Below are positions 1 to 8,301 of a DNA stretch of 64,000 nucleotides, piece after piece. Under the pieces are notes generated by a model. The model saw only the letters and a program-made list of their open reading frames with translations. It did no database searches and was not told where the DNA came from. Within the stretch, counting starts at the first letter, position 1; the number at the start of each line of letters is the position of its first letter. Location: positions 62,001 to 126,000 of the forward strand of contig NZ_SJFN01000007.1 in NCBI RefSeq assembly GCF_004328075.1, given 5' to 3'. The translations under genes and the position numbers were made by a program. This stretch comes from Siculibacillus lacustris. GTDB lineage: Bacteria > Pseudomonadota > Alphaproteobacteria > Rhizobiales > Ancalomicrobiaceae.

Positions 1-1053
1 GGCCTGTCCAAGACCTTTTCGGACGCCGCCGGGCCGGTGCTCGACGACGTCTCGCTGCAGATCGCGCGCGGCGACATCTATGGCGTGATCGGCCGATCGG
101 GGGCGGGCAAGTCGACCCTGGTGCGCTGCATCAACCGGCTGGAGCGGCCGAGCGGGGGCCGGGTGGTGGTCTCGGGGCACGAGACCTCGCGCCTCGAAGG
201 GCGGGCGCTGCGCACCGCGCGGCGCGACATCGGCATGATCTTCCAGCACTTCAATCTCCTGTCGTCGCGCACCGTCGCCGGCAACGTCGCGCTGCCGCTC
301 GAGGTCGCCCGCGTGCCGAAGGCCGAACGGGGTCCGCGCATCGCCGCCCTGCTCGAGCTGGTCGGTCTCGCCGACAAGGCGCAGGCCTATCCCTCGGAAC
401 TGTCGGGGGGGCAGAAACAGCGGGTCGGGATCGCCCGGGCGCTGGCCACCGCGCCGTCGGTGCTGCTCTGCGACGAGGCGACCTCGGCGCTCGACCCGGA
501 GACCACTCAACAGATCCTGGCGCTGTTGCGCGACATCAACCGTCGGCTCGGCCTGACCGTGGTCCTGGTCACCCACGAGATGGAGGTGGTGCGCGACATC
601 GCCAGCCACGTCGCGGTGCTGGAGCGCGGCCGTCTGGTCGAGGAAGGGGCGACCTTCGATGTCCTGGCCTTTCCGAAATCGCCGGTGGCGCGGTCGTTCC
701 TCGCCGGCATCGTCGCCCACGAACTGCCGCCCGAGATCCAGGCGACGCTGTCGCCCGAACCGCAGGCCGACAGCGATCCGGTGATCCGCATCGTCTTCAC
801 CGGCGCGGCGGCCAACGAACCGATCGTCGCCGATCTGGTCGGGCGGTTCGGTCTGCGGCCGAACATCCTGCACGGCCGGATCGATCAGGTCGCCGGCCGG
901 CCGCTCGGCGTCCTCACCCTGGTCGCCGGCGACGGCGGCGACGGCCGGCTCGCCGCCGCCCTCGCCCACCTCGCCCGTCTCGGTCTCCATGCGGAAGTGA
1001 TCGGCCATGCCCTTCGACCTGCTCTCGCCCGCCGTCACGGCGGCCCTCGTTGA
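1..1053 (+). CDS. metN: Methionine ABC transporter ATP-binding protein MetN (5' end cut by window)
   Basis: This is the cytoplasmic ATPase of the D/L-methionine importer. The reading frame is open from base 1, so the gene begins outside the window; the GTG at 37 is internal. Visible motifs are Walker A GRSGAGKST (nt 91-117), signature LSGGQ (nt 400-414), Walker B ending LLCDEATSALDP and the switch histidine in VTHEME. The last ~80 residues form the C-terminal regulatory domain (NIL type) that senses methionine in MetN proteins. The gene overlaps metI by 47 nt in another frame, as expected for a translationally coupled pair. No MetQ binding-protein gene follows, so it must lie upstream or elsewhere. 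Confidence 0.93.
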   Translation, partial: GLSKTFSDAAGPVLDDVSLQIARGDIYGVIGRSGAGKSTLVRCINRLERPSGGRVVVSGHETSRLEGRALRTARRDIGMIFQHFNLLSSRTVAGNVALPLEVARVPKAERGPRIAALLELVGLADKAQAYPSELSGGQKQRVGIARALATAPSVLLCDEATSALDPETTQQILALLRDINRRLGLTVVLVTHEMEVVRDIASHVAVLERGRLVEEGATFDVLAFPKSPVARSFLAGIVAHELPPEIQATLSPEPQADSDPVIRIVFTGAAANEPIVADLVGRFGLRPNILHGRIDQVAGRPLGVLTLVAGDGGDGRLAAALAHLARLGLHAEVIGHALRPALARRHGGPR

Positions 1054-1702
1054 ATCGCTGAAGCAGACCGCCTTCATGGTGTCGGTGGCGGCGGTGCTGT
1101 CGACCCTGCTCGGCCTGCCGCTCGGCATCCTGCTGGTGGTGACCGCGCCGGGCCACATCGCCGAACGTCCGGCGGTCAACCGGGTGGTCGGCACGGTGGT
1201 CAATCTGGTCCGCTCGACGCCGTTCATCATCATGATGGTGGCGATCATCCCCTTCACCCGGCTCGTCGTCGGGACGACGGTCGGCACGGCCGCGGCGATC
1301 GTGCCGCTGACCCTGGCGATCACCCCCCTCTTCGCCCGCCTCGCCGAGACGGCGATGCGCGAGGTCGACCGCGGCGTGATCGAAGCCGCCGAGGCGATCG
1401 GGGCGAGCCCCTGGGAGATCGTCGTCAAGGTGCTGGTGCCGGAGGCCCTGCCCGGCATCGTCGCCGGGGTCACCGTCGCCCTGGTCAGCCTGATCGGCTA
1501 CTCGACCATGGCCGGCACGGTCGGCGGCGGGGGGCTCGGCGACCTCGGCGTGCGCTACGGCTATCAGCGTTTCATGCCGGAGGTGATGGTCGCGGTGGTG
1601 GTGGTGTTGGTGGTGCTGGTCCAGGCGGTCCAGATCGTCGGCGACGCCGTCGCCCGGGCGGTCAATCACCGGATCGCGCGGCGGCGCCGCGGCGGCGTCT
1701 GA
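1007..1702 (+). CDS. metI: Methionine ABC transporter permease MetI
   Basis: This inner-membrane channel subunit pairs with MetN. It has 231 residues, normal for MetI (about 217-230), with five hydrophobic segments. The BPD_transp EAA loop EAAEAIGASPWEIVVKVLVP near residue 130 is where MetN docks. The start at 1007 lies inside the end of metN; no later ATG would preserve the first membrane helix. After the stop there is a 328-nt gap, so the downstream oxygenase may have its own promoter. Confidence 0.93.
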   Translation: MPFDLLSPAVTAALVESLKQTAFMVSVAAVLSTLLGLPLGILLVVTAPGHIAERPAVNRVVGTVVNLVRSTPFIIMMVAIIPFTRLVVGTTVGTAAAIVPLTLAITPLFARLAETAMREVDRGVIEAAEAIGASPWEIVVKVLVPEALPGIVAGVTVALVSLIGYSTMAGTVGGGGLGDLGVRYGYQRFMPEVMVAVVVVLVVLVQAVQIVGDAVARAVNHRIARRRRGGV

Positions 1703-2030
1703 ACCGCTCCGCCGGACCGCCGATCGGCGCGTCCTCGGGCGTCGGCCGCCCCGCGCGGGGCGCGCCGGCGCCCGATCCGTTTCGGTGCCCCGCGTTCGCG
1801 GCCCTTTCGGATCCGGCGGCGGTCGGGCGGTCGCACGGGCGCCGGGCCGATTTCGCCGCGCGGGCCGAGCGGCGAAACCGGTTCCCCGGACGTCCGCGGA
1901 TATAAAATATGAAATCTATCGAAAATATTCCGTCCGTGGTCGGATGAAGCGAAGTCGACGAAGCCCACGCCCGTCGCCGCATCACCCCCGTTCCACGGGC
2001 CGTTCCGTCCCCGCAAGCGAGATCTTCCTC
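1703..2030. other. Intergenic region with AT-rich imperfect palindrome
   Basis: This 328-nt gap between metI and the oxygenase gene contains no credible gene. Its main feature is an AT-rich block at 1897-1932, the only such block nearby, whose ends (CGGATAT and ATATTCCG) form an imperfect inverted repeat. It adjoins a 10-bp palindrome CGGACGTCCG at 1887-1896. The TATAAAAT inside it could serve as a -10 element for the downstream genes. No SAM riboswitch fold was recognised by eye. Operator function is inferred. Confidence 0.35.
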
Positions 2031-3089
2031 ATGACCGTTCATCCCGGAAAGCTCGATCTGCCGATCGTCGATCTGTCGCGGTTCCACGGCCCCGCGGCCG
2101 AGCGGACCCGATTTCTCGAGGATCTCGCGCGGATCCTGCACGACCACGGCTTCTTCTATCTGACCGGCCACGGCGTCGATCCGCAACTCGTCGCCGACAT
2201 TCTGGCGATCTCCAAGCGCTTCTTCGCGCTGCCGGAGGCCGACAAGCGCGCGGTCGAGATGATCCACTCTCCGCATTTCCGCGGCTACAACCGGGTCGGG
2301 CTCGAGTACACCCGCGGGGCCCGCGACTGGCGCGAGCAGATCGACTTCAACAGCGAACGCGACCCCGAGCCGATCGGCCCGGACACGCCGCCGTGGAAGC
2401 GCCTGATCGGGCCGAACCAGTGGCCGGCGGCGTTGCCGGAGCTGAAGCCCGTGGTGCTCGCCTATCAGGCCGAGGCGACGCGGGTGGCGATCGAGACCCT
2501 GCGGGCGATCGCCGCGGCGCTCGGCCAGGACGAAGCGGTGTTCGCCGAGATCTACACGCCCGCGCCGACCCAGCACGTCAAGCTGATCCGCTATCCCGGC
2601 CGCGACGTCGCCGAAACCTCGCAAGGGGTCGGCGCCCACAAGGACGGCGGCATCCTCACCGTGCTGCTCCAGGACGTCGCCGAAGGGCTGCGAGTGCGCA
2701 CCGAGGACGGGGTGTGGATCGACGCGCCGCCGATTCCCGGCACCTTCGTGATCAACACCGGCGAGGTGCTGGAGCTCGCCACCAACGGCTGGGTCCGCGC
2801 CGACGTCCACGACGTGGTGGCGCCGCCGGCCGGCAGCGAGCGCTACTCGGTCGCCTTCTTCCTCGGCGCCCGGCTCGATTCGACCGTGCCGGTGCTCGAT
2901 CTGCCGCCCCATCTCGGCGCCGAGAGCCGCGGGATCACCGCCGATCCCCTCAACCCGCTGTTCCGCGAAGTCGGCCGCAATCATCTCAAGGGCCGCCTGC
3001 GCTCCCATCCCGACGTCGCCCGCCGCCACCATGCCGATCTCCTCAGCCCCGAGGAACGGGCCGGCGACGCCGTGGCCTCCGCCTACTGA
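2031..3089 (+). CDS. 2-oxoglutarate/Fe(II)-dependent oxygenase, isopenicillin N synthase family
   Basis: A 352-residue soluble oxygenase. The N-terminal DIOX_N region begins LDLPIVDLSRF and includes GFFYLTGHGV. The C-terminal double-stranded beta-helix carries the iron ligands His-x-Asp in GAHKDGGILT and the distal His in ADVHDVV. It is followed by the 2-oxoglutarate-binding Arg-x-Ser in ERYSVAFF. The open frame extends upstream to 1785, but family alignment supports the ATG at 2031. The gene lies between methionine transport genes and an O-acetylhomoserine sulfhydrylase-like gene, so a sulfur amino acid or methionine derivative is a plausible substrate; this is inference. Confidence 0.85.
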   Translation: MTVHPGKLDLPIVDLSRFHGPAAERTRFLEDLARILHDHGFFYLTGHGVDPQLVADILAISKRFFALPEADKRAVEMIHSPHFRGYNRVGLEYTRGARDWREQIDFNSERDPEPIGPDTPPWKRLIGPNQWPAALPELKPVVLAYQAEATRVAIETLRAIAAALGQDEAVFAEIYTPAPTQHVKLIRYPGRDVAETSQGVGAHKDGGILTVLLQDVAEGLRVRTEDGVWIDAPPIPGTFVINTGEVLELATNGWVRADVHDVVAPPAGSERYSVAFFLGARLDSTVPVLDLPPHLGAESRGITADPLNPLFREVGRNHLKGRLRSHPDVARRHHADLLSPEERAGDAVASAY

Positions 3090-3116
3090 ACCCGAGCATC
3101 CGAAGAGGACAGACCC

Positions 3117-4436
3117 ATGGCCAAGTCGAAGAATCCCGAGACCCTCGCGCTGCACGGCGGCAGCTGGCGCGCCGATCCCACCAGCGGTGCGGTGGCGGTG
3201 CCGATCTATCAGACCAGTTCCTACCAGTTCCACGACGCCGACCACGCCTCGCGGCTGTTCGCGCTCGAGGAGCTCGGCTACCTCTATACCCGCGTCCAGA
3301 ACCCGACCCAGGAAGCCTTCGAGTCACGGATCGCCGACATCGAGGGCGGCGTCGCGGCGCTGGCCGTCGCCTCCGGCCAGACCGCATCGGCCTATTCGAT
3401 TCTGACGCTGGCCTCGGCGGGCGACAACATCGTGTCGTCGACCGACCTCTACGGCGGCACCTGGGCGCTGTTCGCCGAGACCCTGAAGCAGTTCGGCATC
3501 GAAGTGCGCTTCGTCGATCCGGCCGATCCGGAGAACTTCCGCAAGGCCACCGACGACAAGACCCGCGCCTATTACGCCGAGCTGCTGCCCAATCCGAAGC
3601 TCGAGGTGTTCCCCGTCGCGGAAGTCGCGGCGATCGGCCGGCCGCTCGGCATTCCGCTGATCGTCGACAACACCGCGGCGCCGATCCTGGCGAAACCGCT
3701 CGCGCACGGCGCGGCGGTGGTGGTCCATTCGGCGACCAAGTACATCGGCGGTCACGGCACCTCGATCGGCGGCGTGATCGTCGACGGCGGAAACTTCCCG
3801 TGGGAAGAATTCCCCGAACGCCAGCCGCTGCTCAACACCCCGGACGCCGCCTATCACGGCGCGATCTGGGTCGAGGCGGCCAAGCCGCTCGGGCCGATCG
3901 CCTACATCCTGCGCACCCGGGTCAAGCTGCTGCGCGACGTCGGCGCGGCGGTGTCGCCGTTCAACGTGTTCCAGTTCATCCAGGGCCTGGAGACGCTGCC
4001 GCTGCGCATCCGTCAGCACGTCGACAACGCCGCCAAGGTGGTCGACTACCTCTCCGCCCATCCGGCGGTGTCGCGGGTGATCTATCCGGGCCTGCAGACC
4101 GGCGAAGCGCGCCGCCGCGCCGACACCTATCTGAAGGGCGGTTACGGCGCCCTGGTCGGCTTCGAACTGAAGGGCGGCGTCGCGGCCGGCCGCAAGTTCA
4201 TCGACGGCCTGGAGCTGTTCTACCACGTCGCCAACATCGGCGACGCGCGCTCGCTGGCGATCCACCCGGCCTCGACCACCCATTCGCAGCTGACGCCGGA
4301 AGAGCAGTTGCGCACCGGCGTCACGCCCGGCTACGTGCGCCTGTCGATCGGCATCGAACATCCCGACGACATCATCGCCGATCTCGACCATGCGCTCGCC
4401 GCGGCGACCGCCGAGACCCGTCTCGCCGCCGAGTGA
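3117..4436 (+). CDS. O-acetylhomoserine sulfhydrylase / Cys-Met metabolism PLP enzyme
   Basis: A 439-residue PLP enzyme of the Cys/Met metabolism family (fold type I), probably forming homocysteine from O-acetylhomoserine and sulfide. It shows the N-terminal block YQTSSYQF, the YTRVQNPTQ tyrosine/arginine motif, the VDNTAAP aspartate that contacts the pyridine ring, and the Schiff-base lysine in HSATKYIGGHG. The length fits O-acetylhomoserine aminocarboxypropyltransferases (about 430) better than cystathionine beta-lyases (about 390). AGAGGA lies 7 nt before the ATG. It starts 27 nt after the oxygenase stop, so the two are probably cotranscribed. Confidence 0.88.
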   Translation: MAKSKNPETLALHGGSWRADPTSGAVAVPIYQTSSYQFHDADHASRLFALEELGYLYTRVQNPTQEAFESRIADIEGGVAALAVASGQTASAYSILTLASAGDNIVSSTDLYGGTWALFAETLKQFGIEVRFVDPADPENFRKATDDKTRAYYAELLPNPKLEVFPVAEVAAIGRPLGIPLIVDNTAAPILAKPLAHGAAVVVHSATKYIGGHGTSIGGVIVDGGNFPWEEFPERQPLLNTPDAAYHGAIWVEAAKPLGPIAYILRTRVKLLRDVGAAVSPFNVFQFIQGLETLPLRIRQHVDNAAKVVDYLSAHPAVSRVIYPGLQTGEARRRADTYLKGGYGALVGFELKGGVAAGRKFIDGLELFYHVANIGDARSLAIHPASTTHSQLTPEEQLRTGVTPGYVRLSIGIEHPDDIIADLDHALAAATAETRLAAE

Positions 4437-4463
4437 GCGCGACGACATCGCCCCAAAAACGAG

Positions 4464-4491
4464 CTCGCCGCGGTCGGCCGACCGCGGCGAG
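4464..4491. terminator. 28-bp perfect palindrome, bidirectional terminator
   Basis: A perfect palindrome (arms CTCGCCGCGGTCGG / CCGACCGCGGCGAG) lies between two convergent genes. An A-rich stretch (CCAAAAAC) precedes it and a T-containing stretch (TGTCTTTGT) follows, so it can act as a terminator in either direction, though the U tracts are short. Confidence 0.7.
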
Positions 4492-4500
4492 TGTCTTTGT

Positions 4501-4520
4501 GAAGTGAGGCGAAGTGAGGC
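4501..4520. repeat. Two tandem 10-bp repeats
   Basis: GAAGTGAGGC is present twice head to tail directly after the bidirectional terminator and before the stop codon of the AapM-like gene. No function is apparent. Confidence 0.6.
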
Positions 4521-4558
4521 GAGGCGCCGGCGGCCGCGACGCGGGTCGGCGCCGCCGC

Positions 4559-5638
4559 TCACCTCCCGCGGGCGAAGCGGCGCTCGAGCGTCAGGCTCCA
4601 GCGCGAGCCGGCGAAGCCGAGGACGAAGTAGACCAGCGCCGCCACCGCATAGGCCTCGTCGAAGAAGCCGAGCCACGCGGGATCGTTGGCGGCGGTGCGG
4701 GCGGCGTTGAGGAGTTCGTACATGCCGATGATCACCACCAGCGTGGTGTCGAGCAGGATGCCGATGGCCAGCGTCACCATCGACGGGATCGACACCTTGA
4801 GGGCCTGCGGCAGGACGACCAGCCGGGTGGTCTGCCAGGGCGACAGGCCGAGAGCCCGGGCCGCTTCCGATTGGCCGGCCGGCACGGCGGCGAGGCCGGC
4901 GCGGACGATCTCGGCGAGATAGGCGGCGGTGAACAGCACCAGCATCGCCGTCGCCCGGGCGAACTTGTCGATCGCCACACCGGCCGGCAGCATCAGGGGC
5001 ACCAACAGGGTCGAGGCGTAGAGCAGGGTGATCAGCGGCACGCCGCGCACGGTTTCCACGAAGGCCCCGGCGAGCAGACGGATGCCGCCCATCTTCGAGC
5101 GCCGAGCCAGCGCCAGGCCGATCGCCAGCGGGAAGGCGCCGGCGAAGGCGGTCATCGCCAGGAAGAAGGTGATCGGCAGGCCGCCCCAGCGTTCCGAGGA
5201 GACCGCGGCGAGCGGGCCGACACCGGCGAGCAGGGCGACGACGGTCGCGAGAACCGCGACCCAGGCGACCACCAGCCCGCGGCGCCAGAACCGCGGCCGC
5301 GTCGAGGCGACGATCAGCCCGACCATCAGGAGCAATGCCGCCAACGCTCGCGGGCGTTCGTCGGGCGGGTAGAGGCCGAAGGCGAGGAGCGGCGCCTTTT
5401 CGACGACGAAGGCCCAGCAGGCGCCATGGCCGGCGGCGCAGGTCTCGGCGGTGCCGGTCCAGGTCGCATCGATCACCGCCCAGCGCAGGAAGGGGATGCC
5501 GACCCACCAGATCAGCGCCGCGAAGCCGAGGGTGATCGCGGTGTTGAGCTTCGATCCGAACAGGCCGACCCACAGTTTCGGGCGGACCGCCGGCGGGGGG
5601 GCGAGCGGACGGGGCAGAACCGTGGCGAGATCGGTCAT
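4559..5638 (-). CDS. aapM: General L-amino-acid ABC transporter permease, AapM-like
   Basis: A 359-residue inner-membrane permease of the polar amino acid (HisM/GlnP) family. The N-terminal half holds extra membrane segments and the long periplasmic insert (cysteines in TCAAGHGACW) characteristic of AapM. The C-terminal half is the classical permease domain with the EAA loop EAARALGLSPWQTTRLVVLP. It starts 2 nt after the stop of the AapQ-like gene, so they are one operon. In known aap operons an AapP ATPase gene follows. Here a convergent gene follows instead, so the ATPase must be supplied from elsewhere. Confidence 0.88.
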   Translation of the reverse strand: MTDLATVLPRPLAPPPAVRPKLWVGLFGSKLNTAITLGFAALIWWVGIPFLRWAVIDATWTGTAETCAAGHGACWAFVVEKAPLLAFGLYPPDERPRALAALLLMVGLIVASTRPRFWRRGLVVAWVAVLATVVALLAGVGPLAAVSSERWGGLPITFFLAMTAFAGAFPLAIGLALARRSKMGGIRLLAGAFVETVRGVPLITLLYASTLLVPLMLPAGVAIDKFARATAMLVLFTAAYLAEIVRAGLAAVPAGQSEAARALGLSPWQTTRLVVLPQALKVSIPSMVTLAIGILLDTTLVVIIGMYELLNAARTAANDPAWLGFFDEAYAVAALVYFVLGFAGSRWSLTLERRFARGR

Positions 5639-5640
5639 CG

Positions 5641-6849
5641 TCAGCGTCCTTCGCGCCGCAGGCGCCGCTCGTTCCAGGCGTTGCCGGTGACCGAGACGAG
5701 CAGGCTGAGGGTCAGATAGAGGCCCATCATCAGGGTGATGGTCTCGAGGCTCTGGCCGGTGACGTTGGCGGTGGTGTTGAGGATCGAAACGAGGTCGGGA
5801 AAGCCGATCGCCACGGCGAGCGAGGAGTTCTTGGTCAGGCTCAGCCACGACGAGGCGAGCACCGGCACGATCACCCGCAGGGCCTGGGGCAGGACGACGA
5901 GGCGCAGTACCTTCATCGGCGGCAGGCCGACGGCGCGCGCCGCCTCCCATTGGCCGCGCGGCACCGACAGAATGCCGCCGCGCACCGTCTCGGCGATGCC
6001 GGCCGAGGCGTTGACGGTCAGGCCGATCAGCAGGGCGGCGAATTCCGGGGTGAGCGTCAGCCCGCCGCGGATGTTGAAGCCGGCGAGTTGCGGCAATTCG
6101 AGCGCCAGAGGCGCACCGGCGAGCGCGGCGACGAAGGCCGGGCCGAGGAGCGCGAGACCGACCGCGGTCGCCGCGCCCCCCTGGGGCGCCGGACCGCGAC
6201 GGCGGCGGCGCAGTGCCAGACCGAGGCCGACGAGGGCGAGCAGCGCCAGCGTCGCGCCGGCGACCGCCGGGCTCGATCCGTCGTCGGAAAACCAGGGAAA
6301 AGCCAGACCTCGGTTGGAGAGCTTCACGCCGGGCAGCGGCGCGAAGGCCTGACGCGGACCGGGCAGCGCATGCAGCGTGGCGTTCCAGAAGAACAGCTGC
6401 AGCAGCAGCGGCGTGTTGCGGACGATCTCGATGAAGCCGGCGACGGTGCCGGAGAGCAGCGGATTGTCGGACAGCCGCGCCACCCCGAGGAGAACGCCGA
6501 GGATCGTCGCCAGGAGGCAGCCGGCGGCAGAGACGAGAACCGTATTGGCGAGGCCGGCGAGAATCGCCCGGCCGTAGCTGTCGCCGGCGGCATAGGCGAT
6601 CGGCGCCTCGCCGATCTCGAAATTCGCCGCGTGTCCGAGGAAGGCGAAGCCGGGAGTCAGGCCGAGGCGGGCGAGGTTGGTGGCGAGCGCCGTCCACAAC
6701 AGCGCGCCGATCCCGGCGAGGCCGACGAACAGCAGCAGTTGGGCGACCGGGCGTTCGCCGACCCAGTCGGCGAAGCGGCCGCGCGCCCCGGGCCGTTTCC
6801 GGTCCGGGGCGACGTAATGAACGAGACGACCCTCGAAGGCGCCGTGCAT
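5641..6849 (-). CDS. aapQ: General L-amino-acid ABC transporter permease, AapQ-like
   Basis: A 402-residue partner permease of the AapM-like protein. It has an N-terminal membrane helix (QLLLFVGLAGIGALLW), a long insert typical of AapQ, and a C-terminal permease core with EAARAVGLPPMKVLRLVVLP. The ATG at 6849 is preceded by AGGAG at about 10 nt; the open frame reaches 6912, but that extension overlaps the upstream gene. It lies 20 nt downstream of the binding-protein gene. Confidence 0.88.
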   Translation of the reverse strand: MHGAFEGRLVHYVAPDRKRPGARGRFADWVGERPVAQLLLFVGLAGIGALLWTALATNLARLGLTPGFAFLGHAANFEIGEAPIAYAAGDSYGRAILAGLANTVLVSAAGCLLATILGVLLGVARLSDNPLLSGTVAGFIEIVRNTPLLLQLFFWNATLHALPGPRQAFAPLPGVKLSNRGLAFPWFSDDGSSPAVAGATLALLALVGLGLALRRRRRGPAPQGGAATAVGLALLGPAFVAALAGAPLALELPQLAGFNIRGGLTLTPEFAALLIGLTVNASAGIAETVRGGILSVPRGQWEAARAVGLPPMKVLRLVVLPQALRVIVPVLASSWLSLTKNSSLAVAIGFPDLVSILNTTANVTGQSLETITLMMGLYLTLSLLVSVTGNAWNERRLRREGR

Positions 6850-6869
6850 CGGAGCCGTCTCCTGTCGGC

Positions 6870-7904
6870 TCAACGGAACGGCGGGGAATAGATCAGGCCG
6901 CCCTTGGTCCACAGCTGATTGTAGCCGCGCTCGAAGCCGACCTTGGTCTTCGGGCCGATGTTGCGGTCGAAGATCTCGCCGTAGTTGCCCACCGCCTTGA
7001 CGATCTTGTAGGCGAAGGCCGGGTCGAGACCGATCGCCTCGCCGAGCGACTTGTCGACTCCGAGGAAGCGCTTGATGCCGGGATCCTCGCTCTTCAGGAA
7101 CTCGTCGACATTGGCCTGGGTGATGCCGAATTCCTCGGCCTGGATGGTGGCGTAGACCGTCCAGTTGACGATCTCCAGCCAGCGGTCGTCACCGGCCCGG
7201 ACCGCCGGGACCAGCGGCTCCTTGGACAGACGCTCGGGCAGCAGGACGAAGTCGTCGGGCTTGGCGAGCTGGGTGCGGGCGATGGCGAGGTCGGAGGCAT
7301 CCTGGGTCAGCGCGTCGACGCGGCCGGATTCGAGGGCCTTGTGGAACTCCTTGGTCTCTTCGATGACCACCGGCGTGAACTTCTTCTTCGTCTTGCGGAA
7401 GAAGTCGGCGATGTTGAGCTCGCCGGTGGTCCCGGACTGGATGCCGATGGTCGCGCCGTCGAGATCGGCGGCCTTGGTGACGCCGAGCGACTTCTTCACC
7501 AGGAGGCCCTGGCCGTCGTAGAACACCACCGGACCGAAGTGGAAGCCGAGCTTGAAGGCGCGGTTGATGGTCTGGGTGACACCCGACAGCAGGATGTCGA
7601 ACTCGCCCGACTGCAGCGCCGGCAGACGCTGCTGCGGCGAGGAGTTGGTGAACTCGACCTTGTTGGGGTCGTCGAACACCGTCACGGCGAGGGCGCGGCC
7701 GAAATCGACGAAGAAGCCCTGCCACTTGCCGCTCGAATCGGGGGCGAAGAAGCCGGGCGAGGTGCCGACCCCGACCTTGATCAGGCCGCGCGCCTTGATC
7801 GCGTCGAGGGTCGGGCCGGCGTGGGCGGCGGGCAGGCTCGCGGCGCCGAGCCCGAGGGCGAAGGCGCCGGCGGCGAGGATGTGTCGTGCGGTCTGGAAGG
7901 TCAT
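6870..7904 (-). CDS. aapJ: Amino-acid ABC transporter substrate-binding protein, AapJ-like
   Basis: A 344-residue periplasmic binding protein. A cleavable signal peptide ends in AAHA before GPTLDAIKARG, which is the typical start of AapJ/BztA proteins. The SBP_bac_3 signature is IKVGVGTSPGFFAPD. The C-terminal stretch with ETKEFHKALESGRVDALTQD forms the usual hinge and lobe. The start at 7904 has GAGG upstream; the frame runs further to 8015, but that part lacks signal-peptide character. It is the first gene of the aapJQM operon. Confidence 0.92.
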   Translation of the reverse strand: MTFQTARHILAAGAFALGLGAASLPAAHAGPTLDAIKARGLIKVGVGTSPGFFAPDSSGKWQGFFVDFGRALAVTVFDDPNKVEFTNSSPQQRLPALQSGEFDILLSGVTQTINRAFKLGFHFGPVVFYDGQGLLVKKSLGVTKAADLDGATIGIQSGTTGELNIADFFRKTKKKFTPVVIEETKEFHKALESGRVDALTQDASDLAIARTQLAKPDDFVLLPERLSKEPLVPAVRAGDDRWLEIVNWTVYATIQAEEFGITQANVDEFLKSEDPGIKRFLGVDKSLGEAIGLDPAFAYKIVKAVGNYGEIFDRNIGPKTKVGFERGYNQLWTKGGLIYSPPFR

Positions 7905-8301
7905 GGGCCACCTCGGAGGGATGAACGGAGTCCGCCGCGGAAGGGAGGAGGTCCGAGCCCTTCGGGAGGGGCATCGGGCGGCGGCGGCTCTCGTTGACCA
8001 TCTGATCAAAAGCACGGCAGCTGATCAAAATATGAACTACCGAAATAATCAACAATCGAGGAAATCCGTTCCCAGGGGCGACCGGGTTTGCGAAGGTGGT
8101 GGCGGCGCGTCGCCGTGGGCGTCCCCCTATCGCGGGGGCCGGCCCCGTCGCGTTTCCCGGCGGTCACATCGGCGTGGTACCGACGCAGGACAGGACGGAC
8201 GGGCCCGCGGTTGGCGCGGCGGAAATCTGCTATTCTGTCCGGGTCTCCGAGGTCACGGCTCTGCCGACGTGACGCTGCGACGAGCAAGGTGGGGTGACGC
8301 G
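7905..8301. other. Divergent intergenic region, AapJ-like / ferritin-CDGSH gene
   Basis: This is a 397-nt divergent promoter region. Most is GC-rich without recognisable signals; the 7990-8065 stretch is AT-rich and holds the tandem repeat annotated separately. I see no gene in it. Confidence 0.6.
8002..8030. promoter_or_regulatory. Tandem CTGATCAAAA repeats upstream of aapJ
   Basis: CTGATCAAAA occurs at 8002-8011 and again at 8021-8030, with starts 19 bp apart. Each copy contains the palindrome TGATCA. They lie about 100 bp upstream of the aapJ start in an AT-rich patch within otherwise GC-rich DNA. This is consistent with paired binding sites for a transcription factor on one DNA face. Which factor binds is unknown. 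Confidence 0.5.

Noticed and set aside
3090-3116. A SAM-II or SAH riboswitch before the O-acetylhomoserine sulfhydrylase-like gene
   Set aside because: Only 27 nt separate the genes, too short. No such fold was recognised in the 1703-2030 gap either.
4559-6697. A single 712-residue fusion of AapQ- and AapM-like regions
   Set aside because: The first 350 codons are the AapQ gene read in the wrong frame. The two permeases are separate coupled genes.
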